A stretch of DNA of 64,000 nt from Alloprevotella rava (GTDB taxonomy: Bacteria > Bacteroidota > Bacteroidia > Bacteroidales > Bacteroidaceae), in NCBI RefSeq assembly GCF_014195585.1, contig NZ_JACICA010000004.1, forward strand, positions 62,001 through 126,000, in the 5' to 3' direction. Both the position numbers and the translations under genes were made by a program. The notes beneath the pieces are model-generated. The model ran no database searches and was not told the origin of the DNA. It saw only the letters and a list, made by a program, of their open reading frames with translations. Below, one piece after another: positions 25,480-37,234 of the stretch; position 1 is the stretch's first letter, and each line of letters starts with the position of its first letter.

Positions 25480-26604
25480 ATGAGATACATTCTTTTTGTT
25501 TTTACTCTATTGTTCTCTCAGTTAGTGTTTGCGCAAAAGTTGCAGACTTTTGATGGCCCGTATGAGGACGGAAGGGCTCTTTATACTTTTTATGAAGGAA
25601 AGGATGGTTCTTTTGTTTTACACGGAACTTTTACTTTTAAAAAGTTGAACTATACAATAACGGGGGGCTTTAAGCATAACCGAATGGATGGTTGTTGGCG
25701 TGGACATTATCTGAATAAGAAAAGCGGAAAAGAATATAAAGAAACAATATACTTTAAGAGGGGAGTTGTTGATGGAGCTTATAAGTTAATCTTTCAGACA
25801 CCAAAACGATTAGAGAGAGTTCAGGCAATGGTGCGTAATAATCGTTTTGTAGGCGCTGCCACAAGAATCTTAAAAGGTGATACTATCTCAATTATCTTTG
25901 ATGGGAACGGATTCCCTGATGGGCAATGGCGTCGTCAAGATACTTATTATACATATACGGAAGATTATAGCCATGGACTTTTTTTGAAAAGTTTGTATAT
26001 AGATAATCGAACTGGCGAAAAACGCGCGGGAGGGAATCAAGATTCAGAAATTAGTGCTATGGATTTTTTGCAGGCATACGATTCTATTAAACAAGCGTCA
26101 GTTGTCAATGGAAAAGAGTTTGTCTCGGACGTAAGAAAAGAACATAAAGGACTTTTGGAGTTGGCGTTTTATAACTATGGTTGTACGTTTAGATATTTGC
26201 CTAATAAATTAAAATCGGAGATAGAAAATTTGCCATATAATGTTCCTTTTATACATATACGTTCTAAGTCGGGATATACATCATGGGATGCGTTAGATAA
26301 GAAGATAGAAGAGACAGAGGCTTCATTTCCTGGTGGATACAGAGAAATGATGAATTTTATGATAAACGAAATGAGGTATCCTCAAACTGTAAAAGAAGAC
26401 GTTGAGGGAAAGGTTGTTGTAAGGTTTACAGTGAATGAAGATGGAACAATTTCTGATGTAAAAATAGTTCGTAGTCTTAGTCCTGAAGCGGATCAAGAAG
26501 TGATGAGAGTGATTTCTAAAATGCCTCGATGGACTCCAAAGATGGTGAATAAGACTCCTGTTAAATCAGATTTTACTCTTCCTATTACTTTTAAATTGAA
26601 ATAG
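25480..26604 (+). CDS. Secreted protein with TonB C-terminal domain
   Basis: A 374-residue protein with signal peptide MRYILFVFTLLFSQLVFAQ. Residues about 25-130 have MORN-like glycine patterns (GGFKHNRMDGCWRGHY, RGVVDGAYKLIF, GNGFPDGQWRR). The last 85 residues are a TonB_C domain (VEGKVVVRFTVNEDGTISDVKIVRSLSPEADQEVMRVISKMPRWTPKMVNKTPV). It lacks the N-terminal membrane anchor of energy-transducing TonB, so it probably does not transduce energy. The gene is more AT-rich than its neighbours, possibly a sign of different origin. Confidence 0.75.
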   Translation: MRYILFVFTLLFSQLVFAQKLQTFDGPYEDGRALYTFYEGKDGSFVLHGTFTFKKLNYTITGGFKHNRMDGCWRGHYLNKKSGKEYKETIYFKRGVVDGAYKLIFQTPKRLERVQAMVRNNRFVGAATRILKGDTISIIFDGNGFPDGQWRRQDTYYTYTEDYSHGLFLKSLYIDNRTGEKRAGGNQDSEISAMDFLQAYDSIKQASVVNGKEFVSDVRKEHKGLLELAFYNYGCTFRYLPNKLKSEIENLPYNVPFIHIRSKSGYTSWDALDKKIEETEASFPGGYREMMNFMINEMRYPQTVKEDVEGKVVVRFTVNEDGTISDVKIVRSLSPEADQEVMRVISKMPRWTPKMVNKTPVKSDFTLPITFKLK

Positions 26605-26638
26605 CAGAATTGAACTTTTGCTGTTATATCTAAAAAAT

Positions 26639-26670
26639 AAGAGAGATTTCCTTGCAAGGTAATCTCTCTT
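26639..26670. terminator. Hairpin terminator between the TonB-C gene and glnN
   Basis: AAGAGAGATT pairs with AATCTCTCTT across a 12-nt loop in a convergent spacer; it may work on both strands. Confidence 0.7.
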
Positions 26671-26699
26671 GTTCATTTGTATTGTGCGCAGTTATTTTT

Positions 26700-28886
26700 T
26701 TAGCGAATAAAGAGTAGTTCGCGGTATTTGGGAAGGGGCCACGTTTCGTCCTCAACAATAAGTTCGAGTTTGTCTATGTGGTAGCGGATATTATCGAAGA
26801 AGGGTTCTATTTTGTCATGATAGGTAATGGCCTTTTCGCGTTCACTCTCAATTTTGTTTGCCTTTTTGCGCTCTTCCACCATCAAGTCGACATTCTCAGC
26901 AATGAAGTTGAGGTGTTTGTTGATTTTCTCAATCAAGTCGACATTATAGGCGCAGAGTTCCTTTGCGCGGTCGGTAGGGAAGGTCTGTTGTATTTTGTAG
27001 ACATTATCAACGAGAGCACTTTGGTATTTCGTAGCCACAGGGATGATATGATTGAGGCAAAGATCGCCAAGAACACGCGCTTCAATCTGAAGTTTCTTAT
27101 AGTAAGTCTCCCATTTGATTTCGTTACGCGCCTTGAGTTCGTGGAAGTTCATGACGTTCATTGATTCGAACATCTTAACCGTAGCGTCGTCCAAGTAGCG
27201 ATCGAAAATAAGAGGGCTACTTGTTTCGCAGTCGAGTCCGCGCTTTTCAGCTTCTTTCTTCCACTCATCGCTATAGCCATTGCCACTAAAGCGAATGGCC
27301 TTGCACTTTTTGATGTCTTCGCGAAGTACGTCGAGGATTGCGCTGACTGTGCTATCACCTTTCTCAATCAAAGCATCTACACGTGTTTTGAAATGGGTGA
27401 GAGCTTCAGCCATTGCAGTGTTCAGCACAATGAGCGCACTGGCACAGTTGGCACTCGAGCCTACTGCACGGAACTCAAAGCGATTACCCGTGAAGGCAAA
27501 AGGAGAGGTGCGGTTGCGATCGGCAGAATCGATCATGAGTTCTGGAATCTGCGGAACATCGAGGCGGAGTCCGTGTTTGCCTTCGAGTGTGAAGAATTCT
27601 TCCTTGGAGGAAACTTCAATATGATCGAGTAAGTCGTCGATCTGCTGTCCGAGGAAAGAAGAAATGATGGCAGGGGGAGCTTCGTTAGCACCTAGGCGAT
27701 GGGCGTTGGTGGCACTCATGATGGAAGCTTTGAGCAATCCGTTGTGGCGATAAACCCCCATGAGCGATTCAACAACAAAAACGGCAAAGCGCAAATTTTC
27801 TTCAGATGTTTTGCCTGGTGCGTGGAGCAGTATGCCCGTGTCAGTAATGAGCGACCAGTTTTCGTGTTTGCCCGAACCATTGACGCCATTGAAAGGCTTT
27901 TCGTGGAGCAAACAGTGGAAGCCGTGCTTGCGTGCAACACGTTTCATCAGCGACATGAGTAACATATTGTGATCCACTGCCAAGTTGCATTCCTCATAGA
28001 TTGGGGCTAATTCAAACTGATTGGGGGCTACCTCATTGTGACGTGTTTTGCAGGGAATACCGAGTTCGAGTGCTTGGATTTCTAAATCTTTCATGAAAGC
28101 CGCCACACGCTCGGGAATAGAGCCAAAGTAGTGGTCGTCCATCTGTTGATTCTTCGCAGAGTCGTGTCCCATCAGTGTGCGTCCAGTTAGTAGGAGATCT
28201 GGTCGAGCACCATAAAGATCTTCATCCACTAGGAAGTATTCTTGCTCCCAGCCCAGATTTGTTGCCACCTTTTTCACTTCTGGATAGAAGTATTGTGCAA
28301 CACCTGTTGCAGCATGGTCGAGTGCGGCAAGAGATTTTTTTAAAGGCACTTTATAGTCGAGAGCCTCTCCTGTGTAGGCGATAAATACTGTGGGAATCAT
28401 CAGCGTGTCGCCGATGATGAAAACGGGAGATGCAGGGTCCCACGCCGAATAGCCGCGGGCTTCGAAAGTGGAGCGGATGCCACCGCTAGGGAAAGAAGAG
28501 GCGTCGGGCTCTTGCTGGACAAGGGCTTTGCCGCTAAATTCTTCAATCATCCCCCCCTTGCCATCGTGCTCAACAAAGGCATCGTGCTTCTCTGCTGTTC
28601 CTTCCGTGAGTGGCTGAAACCAGTGAGTGCAGTGGGTTGCGCCCATTTCCATTGCCCAGCGTTTCATGCCCTGCGCAATAGAGTCGGCCACGTTGAGGTT
28701 GAGTGGAGTGCCTTGCTCAATGGCTTCGCAGTATCGTTTGAACGTTTCTTGGGGGAGATAGTGGAACATCTTTTCTCGATTGAAGACGTACTTGGCGTAG
28801 TATTCTGACGGTCGCTCCTTGGGAGCTACAACTTCTATAGGACTTTTCTTAAACGCGTCTTCAACGACTCTGAATCTTAAACTCAT
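26700..28886 (-). CDS. glnN: Glutamine synthetase type III
   Basis: Makes glutamine from glutamate, ammonia and ATP in the cytosol. The 728 residues match the GSIII size, much longer than GSI. The GSIII N-terminus is MSLRFRVVEDAFKKSP with VFNREKMFHYLP. Catalytic-domain motifs include EQEYFLVDEDLYGARPDL, KTRHNEVAPNQFELAPIYEE, HEKPFNGVNGSGKHENWSL and NRTSPFAFTGNRFEFRAVGSSAN. GSIII is common in Bacteroidetes. A long, structured leader precedes it, suggesting control at the RNA level, and no other nitrogen genes are adjacent. Confidence 0.96.
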   Translation of the reverse strand: MSLRFRVVEDAFKKSPIEVVAPKERPSEYYAKYVFNREKMFHYLPQETFKRYCEAIEQGTPLNLNVADSIAQGMKRWAMEMGATHCTHWFQPLTEGTAEKHDAFVEHDGKGGMIEEFSGKALVQQEPDASSFPSGGIRSTFEARGYSAWDPASPVFIIGDTLMIPTVFIAYTGEALDYKVPLKKSLAALDHAATGVAQYFYPEVKKVATNLGWEQEYFLVDEDLYGARPDLLLTGRTLMGHDSAKNQQMDDHYFGSIPERVAAFMKDLEIQALELGIPCKTRHNEVAPNQFELAPIYEECNLAVDHNMLLMSLMKRVARKHGFHCLLHEKPFNGVNGSGKHENWSLITDTGILLHAPGKTSEENLRFAVFVVESLMGVYRHNGLLKASIMSATNAHRLGANEAPPAIISSFLGQQIDDLLDHIEVSSKEEFFTLEGKHGLRLDVPQIPELMIDSADRNRTSPFAFTGNRFEFRAVGSSANCASALIVLNTAMAEALTHFKTRVDALIEKGDSTVSAILDVLREDIKKCKAIRFSGNGYSDEWKKEAEKRGLDCETSSPLIFDRYLDDATVKMFESMNVMNFHELKARNEIKWETYYKKLQIEARVLGDLCLNHIIPVATKYQSALVDNVYKIQQTFPTDRAKELCAYNVDLIEKINKHLNFIAENVDLMVEERKKANKIESEREKAITYHDKIEPFFDNIRYHIDKLELIVEDETWPLPKYRELLFIR

Positions 28887-29216
28887 ATTCTATTGTTGGT
28901 TACGAGATACTTTTTAATTAGGGGGGACTTTGTAACCCCTCTTGCTTGTTTTGGGGCTCTACGATCTGTAAACAAGTGTCCCCCAAAACTTCAAGGAGAG
29001 ATGGGGGACTATCGTTGTAGCTATTGTACACAGGCTTTGACGGCACTATTGAACGCATTAATAGCAGCGCAAACCTTGTAACTACACCCCTCGTTAGACA
29101 CTTCCGATAGATGTTTTGGCGAGTTCAGCGAGCAATACCATGTGGTTGTGCTGTACATTTTTGCTAGTTCAATTTTATGAGCCATGAGCCAATCTAAATT
29201 TTCAGCTGCAAATATA
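28887..29216 (-). promoter_or_regulatory. Long leader of glnN with competing hairpins
   Basis: A TATATTTG element (minus strand, 29209-29216) would give a leader of about 315 nt. Near the gene, GGGGGAC (minus strand, 28978-28984) can pair with GTCCCCC upstream (29003-29009) or GTCCCCC downstream (28921-28928), but not both. TTTTGGGG (28981-28988) can also pair with CCCCAAAA (28949-28956). Mutually exclusive helices of this sort are typical of attenuators or riboswitches. No known riboswitch class was recognised. Confidence 0.5.
29021..29185 (-). CDS. Possible 54-residue leader ORF upstream of glnN
   Basis: ATG at 29185 lies about 17 nt after the predicted transcription start. The frame ends 12 nt before the first competing-hairpin arm. 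It encodes MAHKIELAKMYSTTTWYC and ends in VCAAINAFNSAVKACVQ, with four Cys. No family is recognised. It could be a regulatory leader peptide, a small protein or chance. Confidence 0.2.
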   Translation of the reverse strand: MAHKIELAKMYSTTTWYCSLNSPKHLSEVSNEGCSYKVCAAINAFNSAVKACVQ

Positions 29217-29331
29217 AGATGAATTTTAGGTAAGAAAAAAGTCTTCCGATAAAAAGCCTTCATAGAGGGCAGAGAGAGGGGAAAATTTACACTTGAAGTT
29301 GGACCTTACGATCAACTTCTTGCGAAATTAT

Positions 29332-29339
29332 TACCTTTG
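29332..29339 (+). promoter_or_regulatory. -7 element of the polyprenyl-phosphate glycosyltransferase gene
   Basis: TACCTTTG lies 28 nt before ATG 29368 and downstream of an in-frame ATG at 29293, so it fixes the shorter start. Confidence 0.6.
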
Positions 29340-29367
29340 CATTAGAAACCCCAAAAAGAACTGGAAA

Positions 29368-30297
29368 ATGCAAATAGCCATAGTTGTTCCGTGTTATAAC
29401 GAAGAACCCGTTTTGTTCGCCACCAATGAGGTGCTGCTTTCTGTGTGTGAGAAATTAAAGACAGAGCAAGCGGTGGATGCTCGCATTCTCTATGTTGATG
29501 ATGGCTCGAGTGATTCCACTTGGAATCTTATCGAAGCCTATTCGCAAAAGAATGGATGTGTGGGCGGCTTGAAGTTGGCGCATAATGTGGGGCATCAGCG
29601 CGCGTTATGGGCTGGATTGGACTGGGCTACACATCATGCGGATGCAGCTATTTCTATTGATGCCGATTTGCAAGATGATGTTGAGGCCATTCACGAAATG
29701 GTTCGACGTTTTCTTGAGGGGAAAGACATTGTTTATGGCGTTCGGCGTGCTCGCAAAACCGACACTTGGTTTAAGCGTACAACAGCACAAACTTTTTATA
29801 AATTGATGCGAGGCTTGGGAGGTGATGTGCTTTATAATCACGCCGATTTCCGACTTCTGAGTCGTCGTGCTCTCGAAGCTTTGTCAGAATATTCAGAGCG
29901 CAACCTTTTTCTTCGAGGCATGGTAAGAACCTTAGGCTTTCAAACTGCGGTTGTACTCTATGATAGAAAGGAGCGTCAAGCAGGAGAGTCGAAATATCCA
30001 CTTGGCAAGATGATAAGCTTTGCTGTTGATGGGATAACATCCTTCTCCGTGCGACCTTTGCGCTATATTACTTACCTTGGACTGATTTTTATGTTTATCT
30101 CCTTAGCGGCAATTATCTATGCCATCGTGGTTTATGCCGAAGGGAGAACCATACAAGGTTGGACAAGTTTACTCGTCTCTCTTTGGTTTATTGGCGGAGC
30201 TATTCTAGTTGCTCTTGGCGTGATAGGCGAGTATGTCGGAAAAATTTACTCTGAAGTAAAGCGCCGCCCACGTTATATTGTGGAGAAAACAATTTAG
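29368..30297 (+). CDS. Polyprenyl-phosphate glycosyltransferase (DPMS/GtrB-like)
   Basis: A 309-residue family 2 transferase that loads a sugar onto undecaprenyl phosphate at the inner membrane. The GT-A domain shows IAIVVPCYNEEPVLF, LYVDDGSSDSTW, SIDADLQDDVEAIHEM and the acceptor region NHADFRLLSRRALEAL with RKERQAGESKYPLGKM. Two C-terminal membrane helices follow (YLGLIFMFISLAAIIYAIVVY and LLVSLWFIGGAILVALGVIGEYVG), the GtrB layout. Its partners in the window could be the ArnT-like transferase at 33448 or the GtrA protein at 41634. Confidence 0.9.
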   Translation: MQIAIVVPCYNEEPVLFATNEVLLSVCEKLKTEQAVDARILYVDDGSSDSTWNLIEAYSQKNGCVGGLKLAHNVGHQRALWAGLDWATHHADAAISIDADLQDDVEAIHEMVRRFLEGKDIVYGVRRARKTDTWFKRTTAQTFYKLMRGLGGDVLYNHADFRLLSRRALEALSEYSERNLFLRGMVRTLGFQTAVVLYDRKERQAGESKYPLGKMISFAVDGITSFSVRPLRYITYLGLIFMFISLAAIIYAIVVYAEGRTIQGWTSLLVSLWFIGGAILVALGVIGEYVGKIYSEVKRRPRYIVEKTI

Positions 30298-30385
30298 ATT
30301 TTTGCTTCTTTGACCCAAACTATTTTATGCAGAGCTGAGGAGGAAACTGTTGGGAAAAGAGGACGGAAGTTTTAATGCTTTTGAA

Positions 30386-30425
30386 TAGAAAAAGAAACGG
30401 GTAGGACGAAAGTTCTACCCGTTTC
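30386..30425. terminator. Bidirectional terminator between convergent genes
   Basis: Perfect 11-bp stem GAAACGGGTAG/CTACCCGTTTC; the minus strand continues in TTTTTC, matching termination of the large secreted protein gene. Confidence 0.8.
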
Positions 30426-30448
30426 TGGATTTAGCGTTTCTTCTTCCT

Positions 30449-33352
<2,904 letters not shown>

Positions 33353-33363
33353 TTATTTAGGAG

Positions 33364-33398
33364 AAAGGCAGACAGAATGAAATCTTCTGTCTGCCTTT
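33364..33398 (-). terminator. Terminator of the ArnT-like gene
   Basis: Perfect 13-bp inverted repeat AAAGGCAGACAGA and complement, 50 nt downstream of the stop on the minus strand. Confidence 0.7.
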
Positions 33399-33447
33399 AT
33401 TTAGGGAAAAAGTGAGGCAATACTTAGACTCTCTTGTTTTGTTCAAC

Positions 33448-35160
33448 TTATTTCGTTTGAAACTCGTAGAGAAGAATGTTTTGGCGAGTGTCACAACTGC
33501 GATGATGGAAGTCGCGAATAGGCTCTAGTTGTATGTTTGGATTGAGACGACTAAAGGTTGCAACGTCGCGATCGCCAATGAGGAGTAATCCAGAATGAAC
33601 TTCAGGATTAAAAATTTGGATGCGGTTATGACAGTAGAAGTTGAGCGTGAAGAAATGAAGCATCTTATCCTTATCATCCACAAAAGAATAGAGCGGTTTT
33701 TGCTTCGCATAGTTTTCCACTTCTGCGGCCAAAGGTTTATCGGAGCGAGAGCTCATCAGTGGCGGTAGCAAAAGAGCATCGAGCAAGAGGAAAGCGAGTA
33801 AGGCATTATAGACCACATCTTGAACGGGGCGTCCCAATTGAGATAAGGAGTAGTAGAGATAGATGGCAATGACGCACACAATAAGAAATACGCTATTGTT
33901 GCTGCTTGTGAGTGAATTATTGGCCAATGCGTGGAGCATAGTGATATATTCAGTCGCATGTCGGCCGTGGAAAATGCTATCGGGAATAATGCCCGATTTA
34001 ATAATAATCATTCCAACAAAAACAACTCCTACAATCGTTGCCAATATCCATCCAAAAACCTTTACAATGCGAGGTCGCACGGCAGAGAGGTACTCGAAAA
34101 GGCGCGTCACAAAGTATGCCACGAAAGGATATACGGGGAGAATGTAAACACCTCGTTTGCTTTTGGGGATGGTATAGAATACGATGATGAGAACAATGGC
34201 TAACAGGGAGAAGAGTTCCACTTGGTCCATTTTGCGGATGTGCTCCCATAATCTTTTCCACCACGCACTTTTCAGAATTTTGAGCTTTCGCCATTGTTCG
34301 CGTTGGATGGTGAAGAGAGCCATGAGGCAGAAGAGCGTATAAGGTACTGCACTGCTCAATAGTATGACGGGATAATACCACGCTCCATTCTCATGAGAAC
34401 TGTAAGGCATCTTACCGAGGAAGCGCAACACGTTTTCTTCATAAATCAGATACAAGAATTTGTCGCCTCCTTGTAGCCATGCAGCGTAGTACCAAAGGCA
34501 CGGGAGAATCATTGCGCCCATGGCAGTGAGAGCAAAACGCCAAGTGACAGACCAAAAACTGCGGCCTTGTATCCAGAGGAATACGCAGCTTACTAAGCAT
34601 GGTAGGATAATTGCTACTGGGCCTTTTGTCAGCATTCCGCAGCCCATCCAAAGAATGGCCCAAATAGGAATACCGCGCAAATCGCGCTCCATCCATCGGA
34701 AGAGCTGATAAAGTGCTAACACAATGAAGAGAGTGAGCACCATATCTACTCGACAGTTTGTGGCTGCTCGATGAACCTCAAATGTCGTGAGCATGATGAC
34801 CGATGTGAGAAGAGCTGTTTGTTGGTTCTTGCGCCGAGCGAAGAAGCAGAAAGTCATTACGGCTAAAACAACTCCAGCCACGGCGGAAGGAAAACGGGCG
34901 CTAAACTCATTGACGCTACCAATAACAACAGAGGTGGCAGCTACGAGCCAATGGTACATGGGAGGTTTGTAGGCAAATTCATCGCCATTATTTTGCGGCA
35001 GAATCCAATTATTAGTGTCGAGCATTGTAAAGGCTACAATGGCTTCGCGCGGTTCGCCCTTAGTGTTAAAGTCCGTCAAACCGATAAAGGGAATCAGCGT
35101 CAGAGTGGCTATAAGAATAATAGTAATGAGGTTGGAGCGATATTTTTGAGAGTCGTTCAT
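33448..35160 (-). CDS. ArnT-like family 39 glycosyltransferase
   Basis: A 570-residue polytopic transferase with about 11-12 membrane helices and the PMT/ArnT signature in the first periplasmic loop: FIGLTDFNTKGEPREAIVAFTML with the catalytic-type Asp and Glu, and EFAYKPPMYHWLVAA. It should move a sugar (for ArnT itself, aminoarabinose) from undecaprenyl phosphate to an envelope acceptor such as lipid A or protein. The soluble C-terminal part is periplasmic. A small HdeD-like membrane protein lies 46 nt upstream and may be co-transcribed. Confidence 0.86.
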   Translation of the reverse strand: MNDSQKYRSNLITIILIATLTLIPFIGLTDFNTKGEPREAIVAFTMLDTNNWILPQNNGDEFAYKPPMYHWLVAATSVVIGSVNEFSARFPSAVAGVVLAVMTFCFFARRKNQQTALLTSVIMLTTFEVHRAATNCRVDMVLTLFIVLALYQLFRWMERDLRGIPIWAILWMGCGMLTKGPVAIILPCLVSCVFLWIQGRSFWSVTWRFALTAMGAMILPCLWYYAAWLQGGDKFLYLIYEENVLRFLGKMPYSSHENGAWYYPVILLSSAVPYTLFCLMALFTIQREQWRKLKILKSAWWKRLWEHIRKMDQVELFSLLAIVLIIVFYTIPKSKRGVYILPVYPFVAYFVTRLFEYLSAVRPRIVKVFGWILATIVGVVFVGMIIIKSGIIPDSIFHGRHATEYITMLHALANNSLTSSNNSVFLIVCVIAIYLYYSLSQLGRPVQDVVYNALLAFLLLDALLLPPLMSSRSDKPLAAEVENYAKQKPLYSFVDDKDKMLHFFTLNFYCHNRIQIFNPEVHSGLLLIGDRDVATFSRLNPNIQLEPIRDFHHRSCDTRQNILLYEFQTK

Positions 35161-35206
35161 CTTTTATAATATAAATGAGCGTAAAGGGATGTTTAGATTC
35201 TTCTGA

Positions 35207-35797
35207 TCATTCTTGTGTGTCAGTTTTAGTTTCTTCAGCTTCGTCAACAACTATAGTTGACTTTGGATGTGTTTTTTTATACTTTCTGATTTGCCAAGCA
35301 GAGACAAACTCCAAGATAGCATAAAGACAGAAAGCTGCACCAATAATACAGAACGGAATACTCGCAGTTTCCAACGGGAAAGCTATGACAACAATGCCCG
35401 CTAGCAGAGTTAGTACGGGGACAAAGTAGGAAAGTTTGTCAAACTCAATACCTTGTTTTTGCATGTGCCAGCGTGAAGTGAACTGCGCCGTGCCCGCGAG
35501 AATCAAAAAACCTGCTAAAGTGTACATAAGAGCACTGATAAACATAGAGGGCCAAATAAGAAGTATGGACCCTAAAACGATGGTGGCACTACCTAGAATG
35601 AGGGATAGAGCTACCTCGCCTTGTGATTTTTTTTCGCGAAAAAGACAGCCGATAGAGAAAAGTCCAGGTATGATGAGTAAGGCACCGATAGCTTGAACAA
35701 TAGCGTCTGCTATATTATTGGAATATACAAGAAGGATAATTCCTAATACCAAAAGGCAAAAGGCTCGTAGAACTAAATTTCTCACTGAGTTTGTCAT
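35207..35797 (-). CDS. HdeD/DUF308 family membrane protein
   Basis: A 196-residue protein with six predicted membrane helices in three DUF308-type hairpins (LRAFCLLVLGIILLVYS, AIGALLIIPGLFSIGCL, LILGSATIVLGSILLIWPSMF, MYTLAGFLILAGTAQF, YFVPVLTLLAGIVVIAFP and CIIGAAFCLYAILEFVSAW). The C-terminus is cytoplasmic and acidic (VVDEAEETKTDTQE). HdeD of E. coli is linked to acid resistance; the role here is unknown. Confidence 0.82.
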   Translation of the reverse strand: MTNSVRNLVLRAFCLLVLGIILLVYSNNIADAIVQAIGALLIIPGLFSIGCLFREKKSQGEVALSLILGSATIVLGSILLIWPSMFISALMYTLAGFLILAGTAQFTSRWHMQKQGIEFDKLSYFVPVLTLLAGIVVIAFPLETASIPFCIIGAAFCLYAILEFVSAWQIRKYKKTHPKSTIVVDEAEETKTDTQE

Positions 35798-35979
35798 GAA
35801 CGTTGCGTTTTTTGATTTTTCGCAAATTTACGCATTCTATGAGATATTTTGCCCTCTTTGTTCGCTTTTGTCTGATTCTCCTTGGATTTAACATGTGAAG
35901 AAACGGAGTGTTGTGCGTTGAAATGTTTTCTTACGCTGAATAATTACGTACCTTTGTCGCGCATTAAGAAATAGAAGAA

Positions 35980-36543
35980 ATGGTACAATTATATTTAGTG
36001 CGTCATGGCGAAACAATAGAAAATGCTGAAGGAGTGTTGCAAGGATTGATGCCAGGAAACCTTTCAGAGCAGGGAAAGGAACAAGCTCGTGTTTTGGGAG
36101 AAGAGTTGAGAGGGCAGCATTTCGATGTAATGTTTGTAAGCGATTTACATCGTACGGTACAAACTGCTGAACTGCTGAATGAGGTTTTGCAGCTACCTAT
36201 GATAAAAACGCCGATCCTTCGCGAAAGAGATTGGGGAGAGGTGACGGGAAAGAAAATTGCCGATATAGATACTTATGATTTTCCTCCATCAGTAGAGACT
36301 GTAGAACATGTGTTTGAACGCGCTGCAACCTTTATAAATATGTTGCTTCATGACTATGACGGAAAACGAGTATTGGCCGTTAGTCATGGCTTATTTAGTA
36401 GAGCTCTCCAAGCTTGTAACACTGGAAAAACGATTCGCGAAGTGTCTTGTATGAAAAATGCCGAAGTGCGACTTCTTGAACTAATACAGCCTATCGTATT
36501 GCAGCATCGCGAAACAGAAGAAACCGGCGCAACGGCTAATTAG
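35980..36543 (+). CDS. Histidine phosphatase family protein
   Basis: A 187-residue member of the phosphoglycerate mutase-like branch. The phospho-acceptor His is in LYLVRHGETIENAEGVLQG, the second Arg/His set in DLHRTVQTAELL, and the catalytic His in VLAVSHGLFSRAL. The size fits small cobC/phoE-type phosphatases. The substrate cannot be deduced; there are no cobalamin genes nearby. It is convergent with the FadL-type porin across a 690-bp spacer that carries the second composite repeat element. Confidence 0.88.
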   Translation: MVQLYLVRHGETIENAEGVLQGLMPGNLSEQGKEQARVLGEELRGQHFDVMFVSDLHRTVQTAELLNEVLQLPMIKTPILRERDWGEVTGKKIADIDTYDFPPSVETVEHVFERAATFINMLLHDYDGKRVLAVSHGLFSRALQACNTGKTIREVSCMKNAEVRLLELIQPIVLQHRETEETGATAN

Positions 36544-36670
36544 TAAACTTCTCTTTGCGGTATAGACCATACTTTCTGAACCCAGAAATACCGAATAAGG
36601 ATGAGGGAGGAAAGGCAAGCATAAAATGGATTTCGCCTCTGTTCTCCTACCATAAAAAAACTTACATTTT

Positions 36671-36824
36671 GTTGTCACGTTGTCACGACTGCCTCAAAGT
36701 TGTTGGTAATTAAAGACTTATAAGCGTGACAACAACTTTTATTCTTGATTTTGTTGTCACACTTCTAACGCTAACTCTTTCAGTTAGTTATACTTCTATT
36801 GTGACAACGTGACGACGTGACAAC
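36671..36824 (-). repeat. GTTGTCAC module, copy B (reverse orientation)
   Basis: GTTGTCAC occurs at 36671-36678, 36679-36686 and 36753-36760, and GTGACAAC at 36726-36733, 36801-36808 and 36817-36824. Read on the minus strand, the order and spacing match copy A at 4025-4146: two octamers 16 nt apart with a related octamer between, then GTGTGACAACAA, then GTTGTCACGCTTATAAG. It goes further than copy A, with an extra tandem pair at the far end. Confidence 0.75.
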
Positions 36825-36894
36825 GAAAAAAAATAAAACAAGGAGAAGAGAGCCCCTTTCTGATTTCTATATTCCTGTATAATTCTCTTAATTA

Positions 36895-36965
36895 CAATAA
36901 GCGCGTCAGCCAACGCAATAAGGCTGTCAGCTCACCTCCTTATTGTATTTTCAAATGTAATAAGG
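36895..36965 (-). repeat. 21-nt-periodic CAATAAGG array, copy 4
   Basis: Octamers start at 36895, 36916, 36937 and 36958, exactly 21 nt apart: CAATAAGC, CAATAAGG, (T)CCTTATTG and TAATAAGG. Spacers are GCGTCAGCCAACG, CTGTCAGCTCACC and TATTTTCAAATG. With the GTTGTCAC module it forms the reverse-oriented counterpart of 3884-4146. The remaining part of 36544-37234 holds no gene that I can see. Confidence 0.82.
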
Positions 36966-37176
36966 ATATTTGCGATTTTCTATTATGATAGGTACATTCC
37001 CTCTATTAGGAAGTTGCGAAAAAGCTTCTGAAGCTTCACCGAGTACGTAAGCTATTATTTTATGAGTTATATGTAACATTAAAATGTTTCACCGAAGCTT
37101 CAGGGAATGCTTTTTAAGGGCTTAAAGAGACATAGAGGGGAGTATTATTTCTTGTTTAATTTGAGTGAATTCACAA

Positions 37177-37210
37177 TAAAAATCCCGCAAATCTCACGGC
37201 CTACGGGATT
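37177..37210 (-). terminator. Terminator of the FadL-type porin gene
   Basis: AATCCCG pairs with CGGGATT, with inner pairing, and is followed on the minus strand by TTTTATTG. Confidence 0.7.
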
Positions 37211-37234
37211 CCAAAAAATCAAGATAATATTTAA

